A stretch of 64,000 nt of DNA. Origin: Cymbomonas tetramitiformis (lineage: Eukaryota; Chlorophyta; Pyramimonadophyceae; Pyramimonadales; Pyramimonadaceae). The notes under the pieces were generated by a model. It was not told the DNA's origin. It ran no database searches and saw only the letters and a list, made by a program, of their open reading frames with translations. Positions 20,646 through 32,364 of the stretch are shown piece after piece (the stretch's first letter is position 1; the number at the start of each line of letters is the position of its first letter). The translations under genes were made by a program, and so were the position numbers. The DNA lies in NCBI GenBank assembly GCA_001247695.2, contig LGRX02024778.1:1-64000 (forward strand). Reading direction: 5' to 3'.

Positions 20646-22088
20646 TCAGCCAGAACCAGAGTCCAGAGACCAGAGGTAACCAGAGCCAGAAACCAGAGCC
20701 AGATTTGTAGAAGAATTTCGGAAATCCAGAAATTGAAGATTGAAGTCCAGAGTCCAGAAAACCGTACAGCCCCAGAAAACCAGAAGGAAACCAAGGGAGA
20801 ACACAGTCAGCCATATAGCAAAGGCTCTCGGCAGGCACCCACCTGGGGTGAGCCGAAGCATCCAAGTCGGTGGGTGACCCCAGCACCACCGAACCCTGAG
20901 CAGCTCGGGTGCACATGCCACCAACATGAGCAAAGGCAATACCAACGATGCAAAGCTCAGGCCCTTCGGGAGGGACGCTGCACCTACAGGGCGGACACAG
21001 CGGACCACTACAGGCTCGTAGGAACTGTCATCGTCCGAGCCGCAGTCGGAGTCGGAGCTCACATCGTCGATCACGGATAGCTCGGTGTCACAAACCGCCA
21101 GTGGGCGGATAACCGAGCATGCATTGAGTGTAGGGGTAAGCTGACCAAAGCACCTGTCCATGAAGGTGGACTCGAACGGTGACTCAAATCGAGCCAGGTC
21201 GGATGCCGATACGGGGTAAAGCGGGGCCTCTGGCACATCGTGTTGCGCAGGTGGTAACACAACGCACACCACCGGCGGCAGAGCAATCCTGCCCAAATTA
21301 AGTGAGCTCTGCAGCGGTGCAGTAGCACCACCGGCTCCTGCAGCCGTACTAGCCGCAGACCGCAATGCCGAGAGCGCACCGCGTGCCTCGGCGATGGCGT
21401 CGCTAATGTCGACGCCGGAAGAGCCACCGTGGGCCATGCCGGCATACTGTGCACGTAGCCCCATGTCCAATGTCTTGGGGTAAGTAAAGGGCTCAGAGTC
21501 ATCACGTACCAGCGGTTGATCGTGCTGTTGACAAAGTCCGGCAAAGGCGGCGTCGTCCCCGCTGTCAAATGCTGTCTGAAATGCCGACACGACGTCGTCC
21601 ATGGCTGCAGCCGTATCGCGCAAGCCCCCATCACATTCCCCACACACCGCAGGGCACCGAGCGGTGGCGTGGAAGTGCCCAGGTCACAAGGAACACTCCT
21701 GGACGAATGCAGACGATAGGGTGTGGAAAGAAATGCAGCGGGCCGCAGTCTTATAGTGCGACTGCGGCCAATAATTCCCCTTAAGGGGCAATGGCAAGGC
21801 CGCAAAACGGTGAGCCGCACCTCCAAAACGGCGATTGCGTTCACGAAACTTTCCGTCTGGCTTGCAGCTCCTCTCATCGCGCCACTTGGATGGCGGAAAC
21901 CGCACGCCACCCCCGCCACACTGGCGGGAATCAATGTCACGAGTCGGCGGCGGGTCGGGCTCGACATCATGTCCGACACGCGTGAGGGTCTCGAGCAAAG
22001 CGGATACATCGCGCACCGCACGCTCAAGCCCCGCCACCCACGCACGCATGTCGCGGTCGCCCCCTCCGCACGTACGCGGCAGCAACAT
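20646..22088 (-). pseudogene. Gag-like protein of element H, C-terminal half
   Basis: Reads on the minus strand in one frame with a single in-frame TGA near 21684. A coiled-coil stretch (near 22030), a block resembling the F-x-x-F-x-x-G-D-[ED] segment of the B and D Gags (near 21590), a long Ser/Asp-rich acidic linker and two hydrophobic segments (near 20935 and 20760) follow the B/D plan. The N-terminal capsid core is missing at the junction with element G (about 22108). Confidence 0.6.
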
Positions 22089-22273
22089 GTGGAATGGGTG
22101 CTGGAAATGACACCCTGACTAGTTCGTACAGTCAGGTGTCATAGTCAGTGTGTCATCTTCGGCGATCAGCTTGTGTTCTAAACTCAGTATATAAGTCTAT
22201 TATCTGAGTTTATCTGGGTTCGTTGTTTCACTGTCGGCAGCGTTCCCTCTCGTGCGCTGCTAAGTTCCCAGCA

Positions 22274-22300
22274 GGTTATGGTCCCATTTCACGCTTGCGT
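22274..22300 (+). promoter_or_regulatory. Element G primer-binding site
   Basis: GGTTATGGTCCCATTTCACG immediately after the LTR end. It is the closest match in the window, apart from the TRIM, to the complement of the initiator tRNA-Met anticodon/D-arm region (GGTTATGGGCCCA then CACGCTT). Confidence 0.65.
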
Positions 22301-22504
22301 GTTGTGATTTTAGCGTAGGATATTCTTATTTTTTCGTTATCTCTTTTGAGAGTGTGTGTCCACGCCTTGTGTCTCACTCAGATTCGGATTCTACGCTCAG
22401 GTCTAGCTTGGGACTCGCGGCATACGAGAGTTGCTAGACGAGGTGGTGCTCTCCGACATTTTATTTGCGCTCTGGATTTGATTTCGTTTTCGTTATTTCC
22501 GACT

Positions 22505-23993
22505 ATGTCATCGACGCAGATTTTGGAGAGTGAGGAGCTTCTGGCTCTTTTGGAATCTATTGACTCTGGTTTTAGGAGAGTTCAGACTCTCATGCGGTCA
22601 CAGCTCATTTCTTCGTGCACTTCTATGAGTCTGGCTATTTCGCATTTTCGTTCGCCGCAGGTTTCTCCGCAGATTTTGACCGCAGATCCGCCGATTATTT
22701 TAGAGGTTGTTGTGTCTGGGAGGCCACAGTTGGTGCTTCTGCACAGGATGCTGCGTCCGGAGATTTTTGCATTTCGTCTATGGAGCTTCGCGACACAGCA
22801 GTTGGCGATGAGCTGGGCGTTTTATCTTCAAAATCAGTTTCAACACAGATCACTACCACTAGACCCTCTCCTGGTGCCACTAGGGCGAGAGATGCTGTGC
22901 GACAGGCCCTCCTGTTCGCACAGAAGTTCATTATATCCAGGCGCCCCCTTCAAGGAAGATATCTTGCCCCGATTGGCCGGCCCCGGGCCGAACTGAGTCG
23001 CCAAAATGAGGCCCGGGCCGAAGAGGGGCCGAAAGAGAAATTGCTTTGGGGCCGAACCAATGTGGCGCAAACTTCTAAAATTTTGATGAAAATTTTACGA
23101 TTTGTGCGTTTTCCCATACTTAAGATTAAAAAATTTTGCGCCTGCGGCGGGCATTTTGTAGCTTGGACCGGGCGGACCGAAGACGGGCCGAAAGAAATTT
23201 TCATGTGGGGCCGTACCAGCTCAATGAAAGATATCTTCCCTGGCCCCCTTTGCCTGAGCCTCCCTATATCAAGGTAAGGTTTGCGCGGAGTCCAAAAATG
23301 CAAAAACTTTTCAAAAATCTTTTATTTGATAAATAGGTTGCCCATAGCACCTTGTACATATTGCGCACTTCAGGTATAAAATTGACCACGATAATGAAAA
23401 GTTATGGTCGATACCGCTCGGTCACCCCCCATACTTAACCATACTTAAGCGCAAACTTAAATCGCTCGCATCTCAAAATCTAGATTTTGAAAAGTTTTTG
23501 CATTTTTGGACTCCGCGCAAACCTTACCTTGATATGGGCTCTGGGGAGCAGCGTTTCGAGGAGTATGGGAGTAGTGAGGAGGATGCATCGGAGTCCCCCC
23601 CTGGGTACTATGATAAATCTGACAGTTGTGAGGGAGTATAGGTGGAGCATTATGGCCACTTGACCGCTCCGTATTTTTCGTCCGATCGATTGGAACAGGT
23701 CGAGACCCTGGACACAGGTTTTCAGGGCGACCCTTATGGCGGAGTTTTAGAGCCCCCTCTTCGTTGGGGAGCAATTTTTACCGCAACAAGAATTTTCAGT
23801 TGGCACGGTTTTCTTCGAGCAGCCTACTACTGAAGACGAAATTTCATCGGAGAGCAACAACGTATCCACTACTGAAGAGTGGGCTGCCTGGGAGGCAGAC
23901 GCCCATGATTCTTTCGACACTGGTGGTGCAGTATATTATAATGAGGAGTCTTATGGCGCAGCTGGAGCTAACTATTATTATGACGATGGTTAA
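22505..23993 (+). pseudogene. Gag-like gene of element G, frameshifted and interrupted
   Basis: ATG at 22505 opens a helical region. The frame shifts near 22610, is broken by an insert with near-repeats at 22960-23250 and by a MITE (23269-23532), and resumes as a very acidic, Tyr- and Ser-rich tail ending at TAA 23991. The same kind of tail ends the element F Gag (27300-27486), which supports the link between the two. Function as Gag is inferred from position after the primer-binding site. Confidence 0.5.
23269..23532. mobile_element. MITE with about 48-bp inverted repeats in G gag (264 bp)
   Basis: Starts TCAAGGTAAGGTTTGCGCGG and ends with the inverse, with near-perfect arms of about 48 bp. 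Flanked by TA on both sides (23267-23268, 23533-23534), fitting Tc1/mariner insertion. Non-coding. Confidence 0.75.
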
Positions 23994-24120
23994 TATTAAT
24001 TGCTTTAAACAGACAGGCGGTGTTTCCAACTAAGTTTCTCCACCACTTGCTGTAGTTTTGGGGTCGAGAATTTTGTTGTGCCTTTGACCAATATAACGGG
24101 CAGCCTCGACAATTAAGACG

Positions 24121-24393
24121 GAAATTTTAAGGCAGGAGACCTACTCAGTTCGTAAGAAGTATCAGGCTAAACCGAAAGGCAAAGTTTATTTTATAGTTCT
24201 TCCATTAATGCCGACAGGCGAGATCTATCTCACACCGCACCAACTTAGTTTGCAGTCGCAACTGAATGCTAAGCTGATTCGGTTGCGGATGGGGCCAATC
24301 GATAGCTCAAACGAAAGGTATTCGCCTAATGAATACAAACGCTTAAGAACCGAATGGTGGAAAGAAATATGGTCCATGCAATGCATTGTTTAG
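24121..24393 (+). CDS. Unrecognised ORF fragment
   Basis: An open, basic frame runs through 24208 (ATG) to TAG at 24391-24393, rich in Lys, Arg, Leu and Trp. No motif recognised. It lies between G gag and the H leader and may be the 3' part of either element or unrelated filler. Coding status is uncertain. Confidence 0.25.
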   Translation, partial: EILRQETYSVRKKYQAKPKGKVYFIVLPLMPTGEIYLTPHQLSLQSQLNAKLIRLRMGPIDSSNERYSPNEYKRLRTEWWKEIWSMQCIV

Positions 24394-24448
24394 AAGACAA
24401 TTGTGTGTCATACGCAAAATATTGCACACGCTGAACCGAAGGCACCTT

Positions 24449-24508
24449 CCAAAAGCGACCAAAAACCGATGATCGATGAACCATCGGTAGTTTTTGGTCG
24501 CTTTTGGG
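24449..24508. repeat. Long hairpin, about 24-bp stem
   Basis: CCAAAAGCGACCAAAAAC and its inverse GTTTTTGGTCGCTTTTGG enclose a loop with a nested GATGATCGATGAACCATC palindrome. Could be a small MITE or a foldback RNA; no partner copy in the window. Confidence 0.6.
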
Positions 24509-24811
24509 CTCACGTTACATATGTGTCTATTATGTCCACATATTTGATATGTCTCATGCATGTGACATTTAATTTATTCCCGAATAACATCATTTTTCTA
24601 TTCCCCATTTTGGGTTAAACTATCCCCGAATAATAGTTTTCCGTCGTAAATTTCCATTCCGAAAAAAAAACATGCACGCAGTGGCCCGAAACCGCGCTAC
24701 GCTAGAAGGCCCATCAAGTCATCCCGGCCGCCCCAACGCCCACCAATCAGAAGACCTTGGCCAATCACAACAAATTCAGCAGTGGTGTAAGCGGGGTGAT
24801 ATCCCATAACC

Positions 24812-25014
24812 TGTTAGATATATAGCTCTGGCACTATATATCGGGTTTACTCTAAGTAGTAACATACAAGAGTGATTGATAAAACGGAAAACGAATATAA
24901 TAGTCTCGACCTAGGGATCTGACACCGAGTACTGTATGTACGAGTACTGGTACAGACCTTTGGCAGTCGGGTGACCCCCTACGGGTGGTGACTGGTGACA
25001 CACAAACTCCAGCA
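24812..25014 (-). repeat. Element H 5' LTR
   Basis: Followed on the minus strand by GGTTATGGG at 24811-24803, the internal tRNA-Met type of primer-binding site. Flanked by the TSD TAATA at 25015. Confidence 0.8.
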
Positions 25015-25535
25015 TAATATTACATGTGAACATCATTATGTAAATTCAACCGGTAGATGTCAACATCTGACCACAATGAACACATCTACGGGCTGGATTT
25101 GCGATATGATGTTTTTTTTGCGCGACAAACAACAAAAAAACATCGATTACGAACAGTTCGTCCGTTGTTTATCGCATTAAAAAACATCATTGTAACAAAT
25201 TCAACCGGTAGATGTGTGTATTGTGGTCAGATGTTTATATATATATATATATATATCGGTTGAATTTACATAATAATGTTCACGATGCAATATTGTGAAG
25301 GGTCAAGCGTCGTGCACACGGTCTGCCTACATACTACAAGTTGCATACAACAAACTACCATGCATTCATCATTTGCCTACGGGAAAACTACCATTAAAAT
25401 CATTTGCCTACGCGCAGACTACCATTAAAATCATTTGCCTACGCGTATACTACAGTAAATTTACTTGCCTACGCGCATATTACCATATATGGCATTTGCC
25501 TACGCGCATACTACGTACATTTACCCTAGCATTTA

Positions 25536-25891
25536 ATAAGCCGGATATCATATACACCGTAGCGTCGTTCGTTGCGCCATATAGCAGACGCTCGTCGTCA
25601 GGGCTGCATGGGATTGCGCTAAATTTGACATGACATGTATTTGGTCACACTTGTCCCGTTTAGCTTAATCCCAAATATAGCTTGGATCGAAACGCATTGG
25701 TTATAGTGGCGACATGATGACATGCATTAATCAGTGCCAGTATAGCCTCGTGTGGTGATGCGACGCCGTGTATCGTATGATATGCGATTGCAATAACGAA
25801 CACAGCTAACCAAGGGTGATTATGTTACACGCGGGCGCATAGTAAACACCGTACGTTTGCTGGTGGTATAGGGCTTATAGGCTCGATATTC
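25536..25891. other. Intergenic, no gene recognised
   Basis: Between the right TSD of element J and the left flank of element F. No ORF of note and no repeat partner seen. Confidence 0.5.
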
Positions 25892-25900
25892 GTCTAAGTA

Positions 25901-26066
25901 TGCTAGAATTTACCTATCGGGTTGTCATACTATGATAGTATGAGATGGCAGATCTGGTAAGTCATACTCATGACACCGTGAAACAAAACACTCTCGCCAT
26001 ATATTATTCGATCTGATAATATATCTTTAGCCTTTCCGAAAACGTCCGAACCGTGACTATCTAGCA
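25901..26066 (+). repeat. Element F 5' LTR (166 bp)
   Basis: Matches 27942-28107 almost fully. Shares the TGCTAG start with element H LTRs. Followed by GGTTATGGTCCC (26067), the internal initiator tRNA-Met type primer-binding site. Confidence 0.8.
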
Positions 26067-26333
26067 GGTTATGGTCCCTTCTTGCGCTTTGCGCCCCACT
26101 TCTGTATATGAGGTTTTGACGTTTTAGGCGATATTTTGCTGAGAAGGGCGGGTGGGCGTGCGTGCTTGCAGCCCACCCTCCCCAACATCCCGGATTTCCG
26201 AGAACGCGTCTGCGGTAACATCATTTTCCGGCCGGCTGCATTTCTTCGTCTTTCGACTGGTGGTGCCTACGGACTTTGCTTCGCGTTGCAGTTTCGGCTA
26301 CGAATTCTTTTTGCAAATTAGACGCATTTGGCG

Positions 26334-27486
26334 ATGGACCCTTTACGTTGTGGAATGTCGCGCGAGGAGCTTGCAGCCTTTGAGGCCAAGCTCGCTCCGC
26401 AGCTTCTGGACATGGAGACTATGGGGCGCTCTCGAGCGCGTTTTGTTGCGGCGGATTTGCTGTTGCTGCTGCGTTATTACGTATAAGGCACTTGCCTTGA
26501 ACGCGACCCCGCTTGGGGACACTGGGAAATCTTCTTTTGTTGCTTCTCTGGCTGGCGCACCGCATTTTTCGGATTGCGACACTCAGACAGGCAGCGTTGT
26601 TCTCGCTGAGTGCGAGTCTCAGACCTCTTTCAACAAGTTAAGCTATGACGTTGGGGTCCAAGGCGACTTGTATGAATCGAGGGTGGCTCTTTTGTATGAC
26701 GCCTATGAGCTCTCTGGGTGGTTTCTTTCTTCAATTTCTCCATTTAACTTCAACGATGAGGAAGTTGTTCCCTGGATGAACGTGGCAGTCGAGCACATGA
26801 AGGCCAACCCCTCTCCCTTCGAGGTGGGGTTCCCCTTTTGGGAAGGCAGCGACATCGCATGCGCCCAAGCAATCTGTTTCCAAGTCCAAGCCCAATCCCT
26901 ACGTCCCTCCCCACAACCGCGGCGGTAAATTCTCTTGTGACAAGAAGGTGGTGGCCAAGGTCGTTGACCGACATCACCACCACCACCACCACTCTGGACA
27001 GTGGACGCCCCTCTGGCAAGCGTGGACGTGGGCGTGGCCATACTTCGCGTGCTACGCGCTCTAGTGGTGCACCATCCTTCGAGTGCTTCGGAAAATTTTA
27101 CTCGTCAGCCATCCCTTGCTCCCTCCTCTGTTATTCTTGCATCAGAGGGGACCTGCGACTTCGCGCAGGGAAGTGTTTCTCCTGCGCGTTTATCCAGCAG
27201 CTCTGGTGGTGCGGCCGCGGCTGATAGTTTCTTCCCCTCGAGTTTTAGTCAGTCAGCGGTAGCGGACAATTTTCAAAAAGTGGAATCGGACGCCTCACTT
27301 GAGGAAACCCCGCTCTCATTAGGCGGTGGTGCCTTTCAGTATGACGCCCACAACTATTCCTCGGACAGCGGCGCACATAATTTTACTCAGCACGGGCAGT
27401 ATGATTGTTATACTTCTGCATCCAGTGGCGACGAGTTTCAGAGGTTTTCTCCATCACGTGACTCTTATTCTTCTGACGAATGTTAA
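26334..27486 (+). pseudogene. Gag-like gene of element F, several frameshifts
   Basis: ATG at 26334 opens a frame that ends at TAA near 26484. The +1 frame continues from about 26490 to 26928, then a third frame with a His run (near 26975) and an RGRGRG stretch (near 27020), and last an acidic Ser/Tyr-rich tail ending at TAA 27484-27486. At least three shifts are needed, so it is dead. The tail is like that of element G. Confidence 0.5.
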
Positions 27487-27941
27487 TCTTCTGCTTCGGT
27501 GACTTAAAGCTTCGCAGTCTGGTAGACTCCCTTAGCAGTATCTGAGAGATGCCCTCACGGGGCACGCAACCTCACCGATCGTGGCCGCATTTTTCTTTTC
27601 TCATCGCTCGATTTACATGACTCTGACCGTGGACGGCAAAGTAGCATGAACGCGCGGAGATCGGACGGCACAGGTGACGGCAGCTATTGGCACGTGACTC
27701 TGGCATTGGCTCCCCATAGATTCAGTGAGTATGATTGTGGTGCTGCAAGCCTGTTGCAGTTGACTTTGTTTTCAGAGATCTTCAGTCGTGGATGGGCACA
27801 ACCCAGTTGGAACTTGGCAGCTTTTCATTTAGTTGTTAGCCGTGCAACTGGTTAAATCTTCGGGTCACTAGTATCCGTAACTAGGGCATCTTAGATTTGG
27901 TGGTGAAGGGTATACACGGTGCCACCTCGTATGAGGTGGTG

Positions 27942-28107
27942 TGCTAGAATCTACCTATCGGGCTTTCATACTATGACAGTCTGAGATGGCAGATCTGGTA
28001 AGTCATACTTATGACACCGTGAAACAAAACACTCTCACCATATATTATTCGATCTGATAATATATCTTTAGCCTTTCCGAAAACGTCCGAACCGTGACTA
28101 TCTAGCA
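27942..28107 (+). repeat. Element F 3' LTR (166 bp)
   Basis: Partner of 25901-26066; followed by GTCTA. Confidence 0.8.
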
Positions 28108-28283
28108 GTCTATCCTTCATGCGGAGTGCTCGAAATACGGGTTGGAGATACAAGGTGCTTTACTACTTTTCGAAAACCGTTTCGTCGCAACACTTGCACC
28201 GCACTTGGCACTGGCATAACCTAAAGCACTACCTGACTCTAACGCGGCTGCATGGGAATCTCGAGTAGCCGAATATGTCCTAA

Positions 28284-28993
28284 AGGTTATAATTTTTTTC
28301 CGGGAGCAAATTTTGATGATTTCCGGTGCAAACCATGGCACCTCGATTCTAGCGCGGATTTCCGGTACAAAAGCTCTTCGGTGCAAAAGTTGATTGTACC
28401 GGAAACAATGAAAAAAAATGCATATTTCCGGTGCAAAAAACGTAGATTCTAGACGAAGCATAGTTGGCGCTGGCGGTGGGGGCGGTCCGCCGGTGGTCGT
28501 ACTTCGTCAGCGGTGGGCCGGGGCCGAGTGGGGAGGGGGAGGGGGAGGGGGGGGAGGGGGAGGGGAGGGGGGAGGGGGGAGGGGGAGGGGGAGGGGGATG
28601 GGGGGGCGTTCCAGCTGTCTGAGAAGTGACCACCCCCCCCCCACCACCACCCACCCACTTCGGCCCGCACTGCCCGAGCGGTGCCACGGAGTACCACCCG
28701 CACATATGACCCCGGCCCCCACCGCCAACGCCAACTATGCTTCTAGAATCTATGTTTTTGCACCGGAAACCTATAAGTTTTTTCATTGTTTCCGGTGCAA
28801 TCAACTTTTGCACCAGAATATTCATTGTTCCGAAAATATATAAGAAAGTACATATTTTGGTAGCAAATATTAATTGTACCGTAAACAACGTCAATATTTG
28901 CCACAGAAATATCTATAGTTGTTCCTGAAATATATAGCAAAAGTTGATTGTTCCCGGTACAATCAAAATTTGCTCCCAGAATAATTTAAACCC
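28284..28993. mobile_element. Element K: Mutator-like foldback element with G-rich core (710 bp)
   Basis: Long imperfect inverted arms (about 28284-28490 and 28690-28993) contain repeated TTCCGGTGCAAAA motifs. A perfect 9-bp TSD ATGTCCTAA lies at 28275-28283 and 28994-29002, as for Mutator-like elements. The centre (28530-28607) is a run of GGGGGA units on the plus strand, strongly prone to G-quadruplex formation. No ORF is credible. Confidence 0.75.
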
Positions 28994-29002
28994 ATGTCCT
29001 AA

Positions 29003-30654
29003 CAAGAACAAGGCACTTGAGGGTTTGAATTGATAAGTCGATTTATTACTTATCTGTTAGAGTTACCGCCTATAGGGCTTGTCATGTTGTGGGCTATGTC
29101 ACTAGCAGTAGGTTGATCATACGGCAGTACAATAGCCTTGTGTAATTGTGTCTTAAATTATTCATTGTTCCTATTTTATTGCAGTTGGCTTCCCCTTTAA
29201 AATTGATGTGGAGCAAATCCACGCCGGACGCGATGACTCCGACTGTCATCAATCATGCTCAAAACCCTATTCCGAGTTCCGCGAGATGACTTCGGAGTAG
29301 GTCTTATAAATTTTATCCGGTCGAGACTTTCCGAGAGGTATCCTAAACACGTGTGACACAAGCAGATACCCATCACTGCTCAGACCTAGGAATCTGGTCA
29401 GGGCCTTCACCGGGAGAATCTGCCGGCCAGGTCTCAACAGAAGCTTTCTTGTTAGGCACGTTAAACACCTTGAAACCCCACCTCAACAAGCGTGATAAAT
29501 AATGACCTTAACAATGGGTCTGGCTGGGGAAGATATCCGCCGATTGACCGTCTCTACCGATTAATCGCGATTTTCGAGTCGCCAAACCCAGGAACTCTCC
29601 GATATCATATAATATGATTTTATGCGATACTTAGTTGTTGGTACAACCACTATACACCGGCAATACTCCGCCCCACGTTACACCCATTCGTGTTTATGCC
29701 TATCGCTCTCAGCTACGATGCACTCGTGTGTTGTAGGGATTGAAAATAGATGTAAGGCTTGGGGAGTAGTGCAAACCGTCCCCCTCTTTGCAATCTCTGA
29801 AAATGTATGAGCTATTCTCATCCTAACCAGGAATCTCGTGACTGTCACCGGAATACAGATTTCACCTATTTATGTTCAAGGGACTCGGAAGTGCAGGATC
29901 CGCAGTGTGACATCGCCGTACTTCAAGTTAGAGGATTCTTGGTTGAGAAAGAGTGAGAATTCTTTTCGTAACCAATTGGCGCATCAAACGTTGGAAACCG
30001 AAGTTCCTCGGTTGGCAGATCCGAACTTTTCGAAAATTTTCGATATTTGAAGAGAAACCCGAAACAGAGTGAGGATTGGTTTAAGAATCACAACTTCCTC
30101 AACAGATACTGAAGCAGGGTTTTTGAAACTCAGGACATACAGCTTGCGCCTAAGTCAAGTGCAGACAAAGAGCATCGCCCCTACGTTTCATACATGGTGC
30201 TCCTTTATCGGAACGCTTTCTTGAAGCACATTTTCGGACGTGAAGACGAAGGACGAGCTCACAAAGCGGGGCTTGTTTGAAGTGCCTCGAAACGTCGTCG
30301 CACAAGTCCGCCGTTGCCACAAGGGCAGCGCAATAATCATACGCGCGACTTCCATCGACGCCTGCCAAAAGAATTTTTCGTCGCACCGCTGCTGACACGC
30401 AGTGTTTGCACTGGGACGTTTTGTAGGGTCGCTGTCCACGTATGTATTCGCTTTCCTGTGACATGCTGTGCTGGGGCCCCTGTGGGCTGTCATGCCGACA
30501 CAAAAGCTCGCGAGTAATGCCGACACAAAAGCTCGCGAGTGCGCAGATTCTTGCAAAGAGTTGGCAGTGATATAATAAGCACAGCACCGCTGCGCACGGC
30601 GCGTGTTGCCGAGTAACCTAAGGCCGTCCACAAGTACGTCGGGCAGCACCGAAG
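29003..30654. other. Intergenic, no gene recognised
   Basis: Only short frames with no domain. A 25-bp tandem duplication (GCCGACACAAAAGCTCGCGA core) lies at about 30494-30542. Confidence 0.45.
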
Positions 30655-31695
30655 CTACGTGTGAAATAGCCCGTTCATGAAGAAGCCGGTATAAAAGTCT
30701 AGACTGTTCAAGAAGTGTGTCACTTCTTCAATGTATTCCTTCGGATGACGGCGGAGATGCTGGACATGCGTCGAGTGCTTCCAGCTCTTGACTGTGGTCG
30801 CGACTCCTGCGCAAAAGGCCGAGAAATGTGAGAAAGCCTGCAAAGGGAGGCTATCAGACCATCCGTCGTTAGAATGGGGGCTGAGCTGAGGTGTTAGCGT
30901 TTAGCCAATAGAACGCAGGACTAGTGAAAGATGTGGAAGGTCTCCCGTGAAGCGCGGCACGGCATAGCGGAAAGAGCTATGCAAACGACACCTGCATTGC
31001 ATCTGTCACAGCCGTTCTGAGGCTTTCACAAAGTAGCAGTACATCGCACCTGCTAACCTTTGGCGGCGAATCATATCTTCCACAGTAGTGGAAGGGATTA
31101 GTATGTCATCCTTAGAGTATAAAAAGAGCGCTGGTGTTTGCTTCAGAAAGGGATACTTCAACCAGTTGTCGAAGTACGCGGCATCGAAATTGTAGCGCTG
31201 CATGAACTGGCCTGTGAATGCATAGAACACGAAGAACAAGAAGGCAAATAATGGGGTGAGCAAGTAAAAGATGGCGCGGACGGCCTCGGAGCGCTGAGAC
31301 TCGTAAAAGAAGTTCCACATATTCTTGATGTTGACAAGTTCCCCTGGGCAGCTATCGAAGATCAGACCCGCGAAGCGAAAACTACTCTGGTTCTGTAGAG
31401 ACATTTGTCGGCAAATTTCAGCCCATAACATGCCCCCGCCGTTACTGAAAACATGACAGACAATGCTGATCTCCGAGTCTTCTTTATGCAGCTTCATAAT
31501 TTTGTCACATACGATGCGGGCGTGCTTCCGCAACGTGCTATGAACTCTGAACTCCTGTATACCGATCTGGCAGTGCTCAGTGTATGGCAACGTCGTGTGC
31601 CCCATGCTCCTGTATACATCTTCATACTTTCCCAAGTTCTTCAGATTACAACCAGCCCAGCCAAGCAGCAAGATGTTCAGCTTTTTCCCCGACAT
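30655..31695 (-). CDS. TMEM53/DUF829-family alpha/beta hydrolase, two exons (265 aa)
   Basis: Exon 1 31050-31695 and exon 2 30655-30806 join GT-AG in matching phase; 798 nt ending in TAG. ATG at 31695 is the first good start; the frame opens a few codons earlier without ATG. It shows the family's N-terminal LLGWAGC with KY...VY, the nucleophile region HVFSNGG, an Asp in the strand after it (IFDSCPG), a hydrophobic membrane helix (residues about 140-163), KDD, and the C-terminal HV-x-H-x-RxHP-x-x-Y signature. Animal TMEM53 is a nuclear-envelope protein; the reaction is not settled. It is divergent from the CoA-binding gene at 32365 with about 670 bp between. Confidence 0.85.
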
Positions 31696-32364
31696 ATTTC
31701 TCGAGGTCACTGCTCTTCCAGAGGCGAACAGATGGAATCCTTTAGGGGGGCAACTATAAACCCATCAAGGCTGTGGAAATAATCTGAAGCAGTTGTACAC
31801 ATTGATGTTCACACATAACCCTCTTAGAAGACCATGCAGTCGAACCGATGTAGTTTCAGGCAATTTTCTCCGCAGCTTTGAAAGTTCATCAAAATGTTTT
31901 TTATCTTCCCCGACAACCTCAAAGAAAAAAGCTCTCAAATTCGAACAATCGAACCCCTCTTTTTTGCCCTCGGCCGCGGCCTGTCCATGTCCCTTGCACT
32001 TTGGACTTTCCACCTCGCATGCGATTTTTTCACGCCGTGTCACTCGACTAGACGAGAGACGCAGCGCAGACCTGCTGGCGCAGACGGCAGACCCGCCCCG
32101 CGCCGGCGCGGGCGGGGGACGCCGTCGTGTGGAAAACCTGCATTGAGAAACAGAATCGAGAATGCAGATCAACAGAAGCGACCTCTAGCATATAAAGCAC
32201 TTAGCCCTACAGTAGTCTTACGATTTAGGGCTCTACACTAACGAGTCACAAAATTGAAAAAAATTGAAACGATAGGATACAAGTAGCCGGGTAGACAGAA
32301 GACTCTCGGCTACATATGAGCATACATACACCAATTCCGGTGCCAGATAAAAGTGAGGGAATCC

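Larger units (their letters stand above)
22108..24660 (+). mobile_element. Element G: LTR retrotransposon fragment inside H
   Basis: A primer-binding site at 22274 is preceded by LTR-like sequence ending CCCAGCA, and a broken Gag gene follows. No second LTR copy is visible, so the 3' end is probably lost together with part of H; the right boundary is approximate. The likely LTR start (TGACACC, 22108) forms an inverted repeat with GGTGTCA at 22136. Confidence 0.5.
19833..25014 (-). mobile_element. Element H: LTR retrotransposon inserted in J
   Basis: LTRs 24812-25014 (5', 203 bp) and 19833-20025 (3', 193 bp) differ by small indels; each starts TGCTAG on the minus strand and ends CA. A perfect 5-bp TSD TAATA lies at 19828-19832 and 25015-25019. 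The primer-binding site is complementary to CCCATAACC (24803-24811). The inside retains the 3' half of a Gag gene; its 5' half is missing where element G lies. Confidence 0.8.
19622..25526. mobile_element. Element J: Mutator-like foldback element hosting nested retrotransposons
   Basis: Long inverted arms (about 19622-19827 and 25280-25526, continuing past the nested insert at 25020-25075 and 25190-25280) hold a sub-repeat with core GCGTAGGCAAATG. The ends start GGGT, and the outer flanks carry a perfect 9-bp TSD TAGCATTTA (19613-19621, 25527-25535), the duplication size of Mutator-like elements. Without the insert it is about 718 bp and non-coding. Confidence 0.75.
25901..28107 (+). mobile_element. 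Element F: gag-only LTR retrotransposon, decayed
   Basis: LTRs of 166 bp at 25901-26066 and 27942-28107 start TGCTAGAAT and end TAGCA with few differences. GTCTA at 28108-28112 matches GTCTA at 25892-25896, four bases from the left LTR, so it is a probable TSD with extra bases. Primer-binding site at 26067 and purine tract ATGAGGTGGTG before the 3' LTR. The only gene is a broken Gag. Confidence 0.75.

Noticed and set aside
21071..22045. Minus-strand 324-codon ORF as the H Gag
   Set aside because: The other minus frame (20646-22088) has the coiled coil, acidic linker and hydrophobic segment expected of this Gag family; this one is Arg/Cys-rich and off-frame.
28449..28734. Minus-strand Pro-rich ORFs
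   Set aside because: Translations of the GGGGGA tract and C runs; low complexity only.
30150..30649. Minus-strand ORFs of 145-153 codons
   Set aside because: Two overlapping frames of similar length, no domain, and no splice chain to the TMEM53-like gene.
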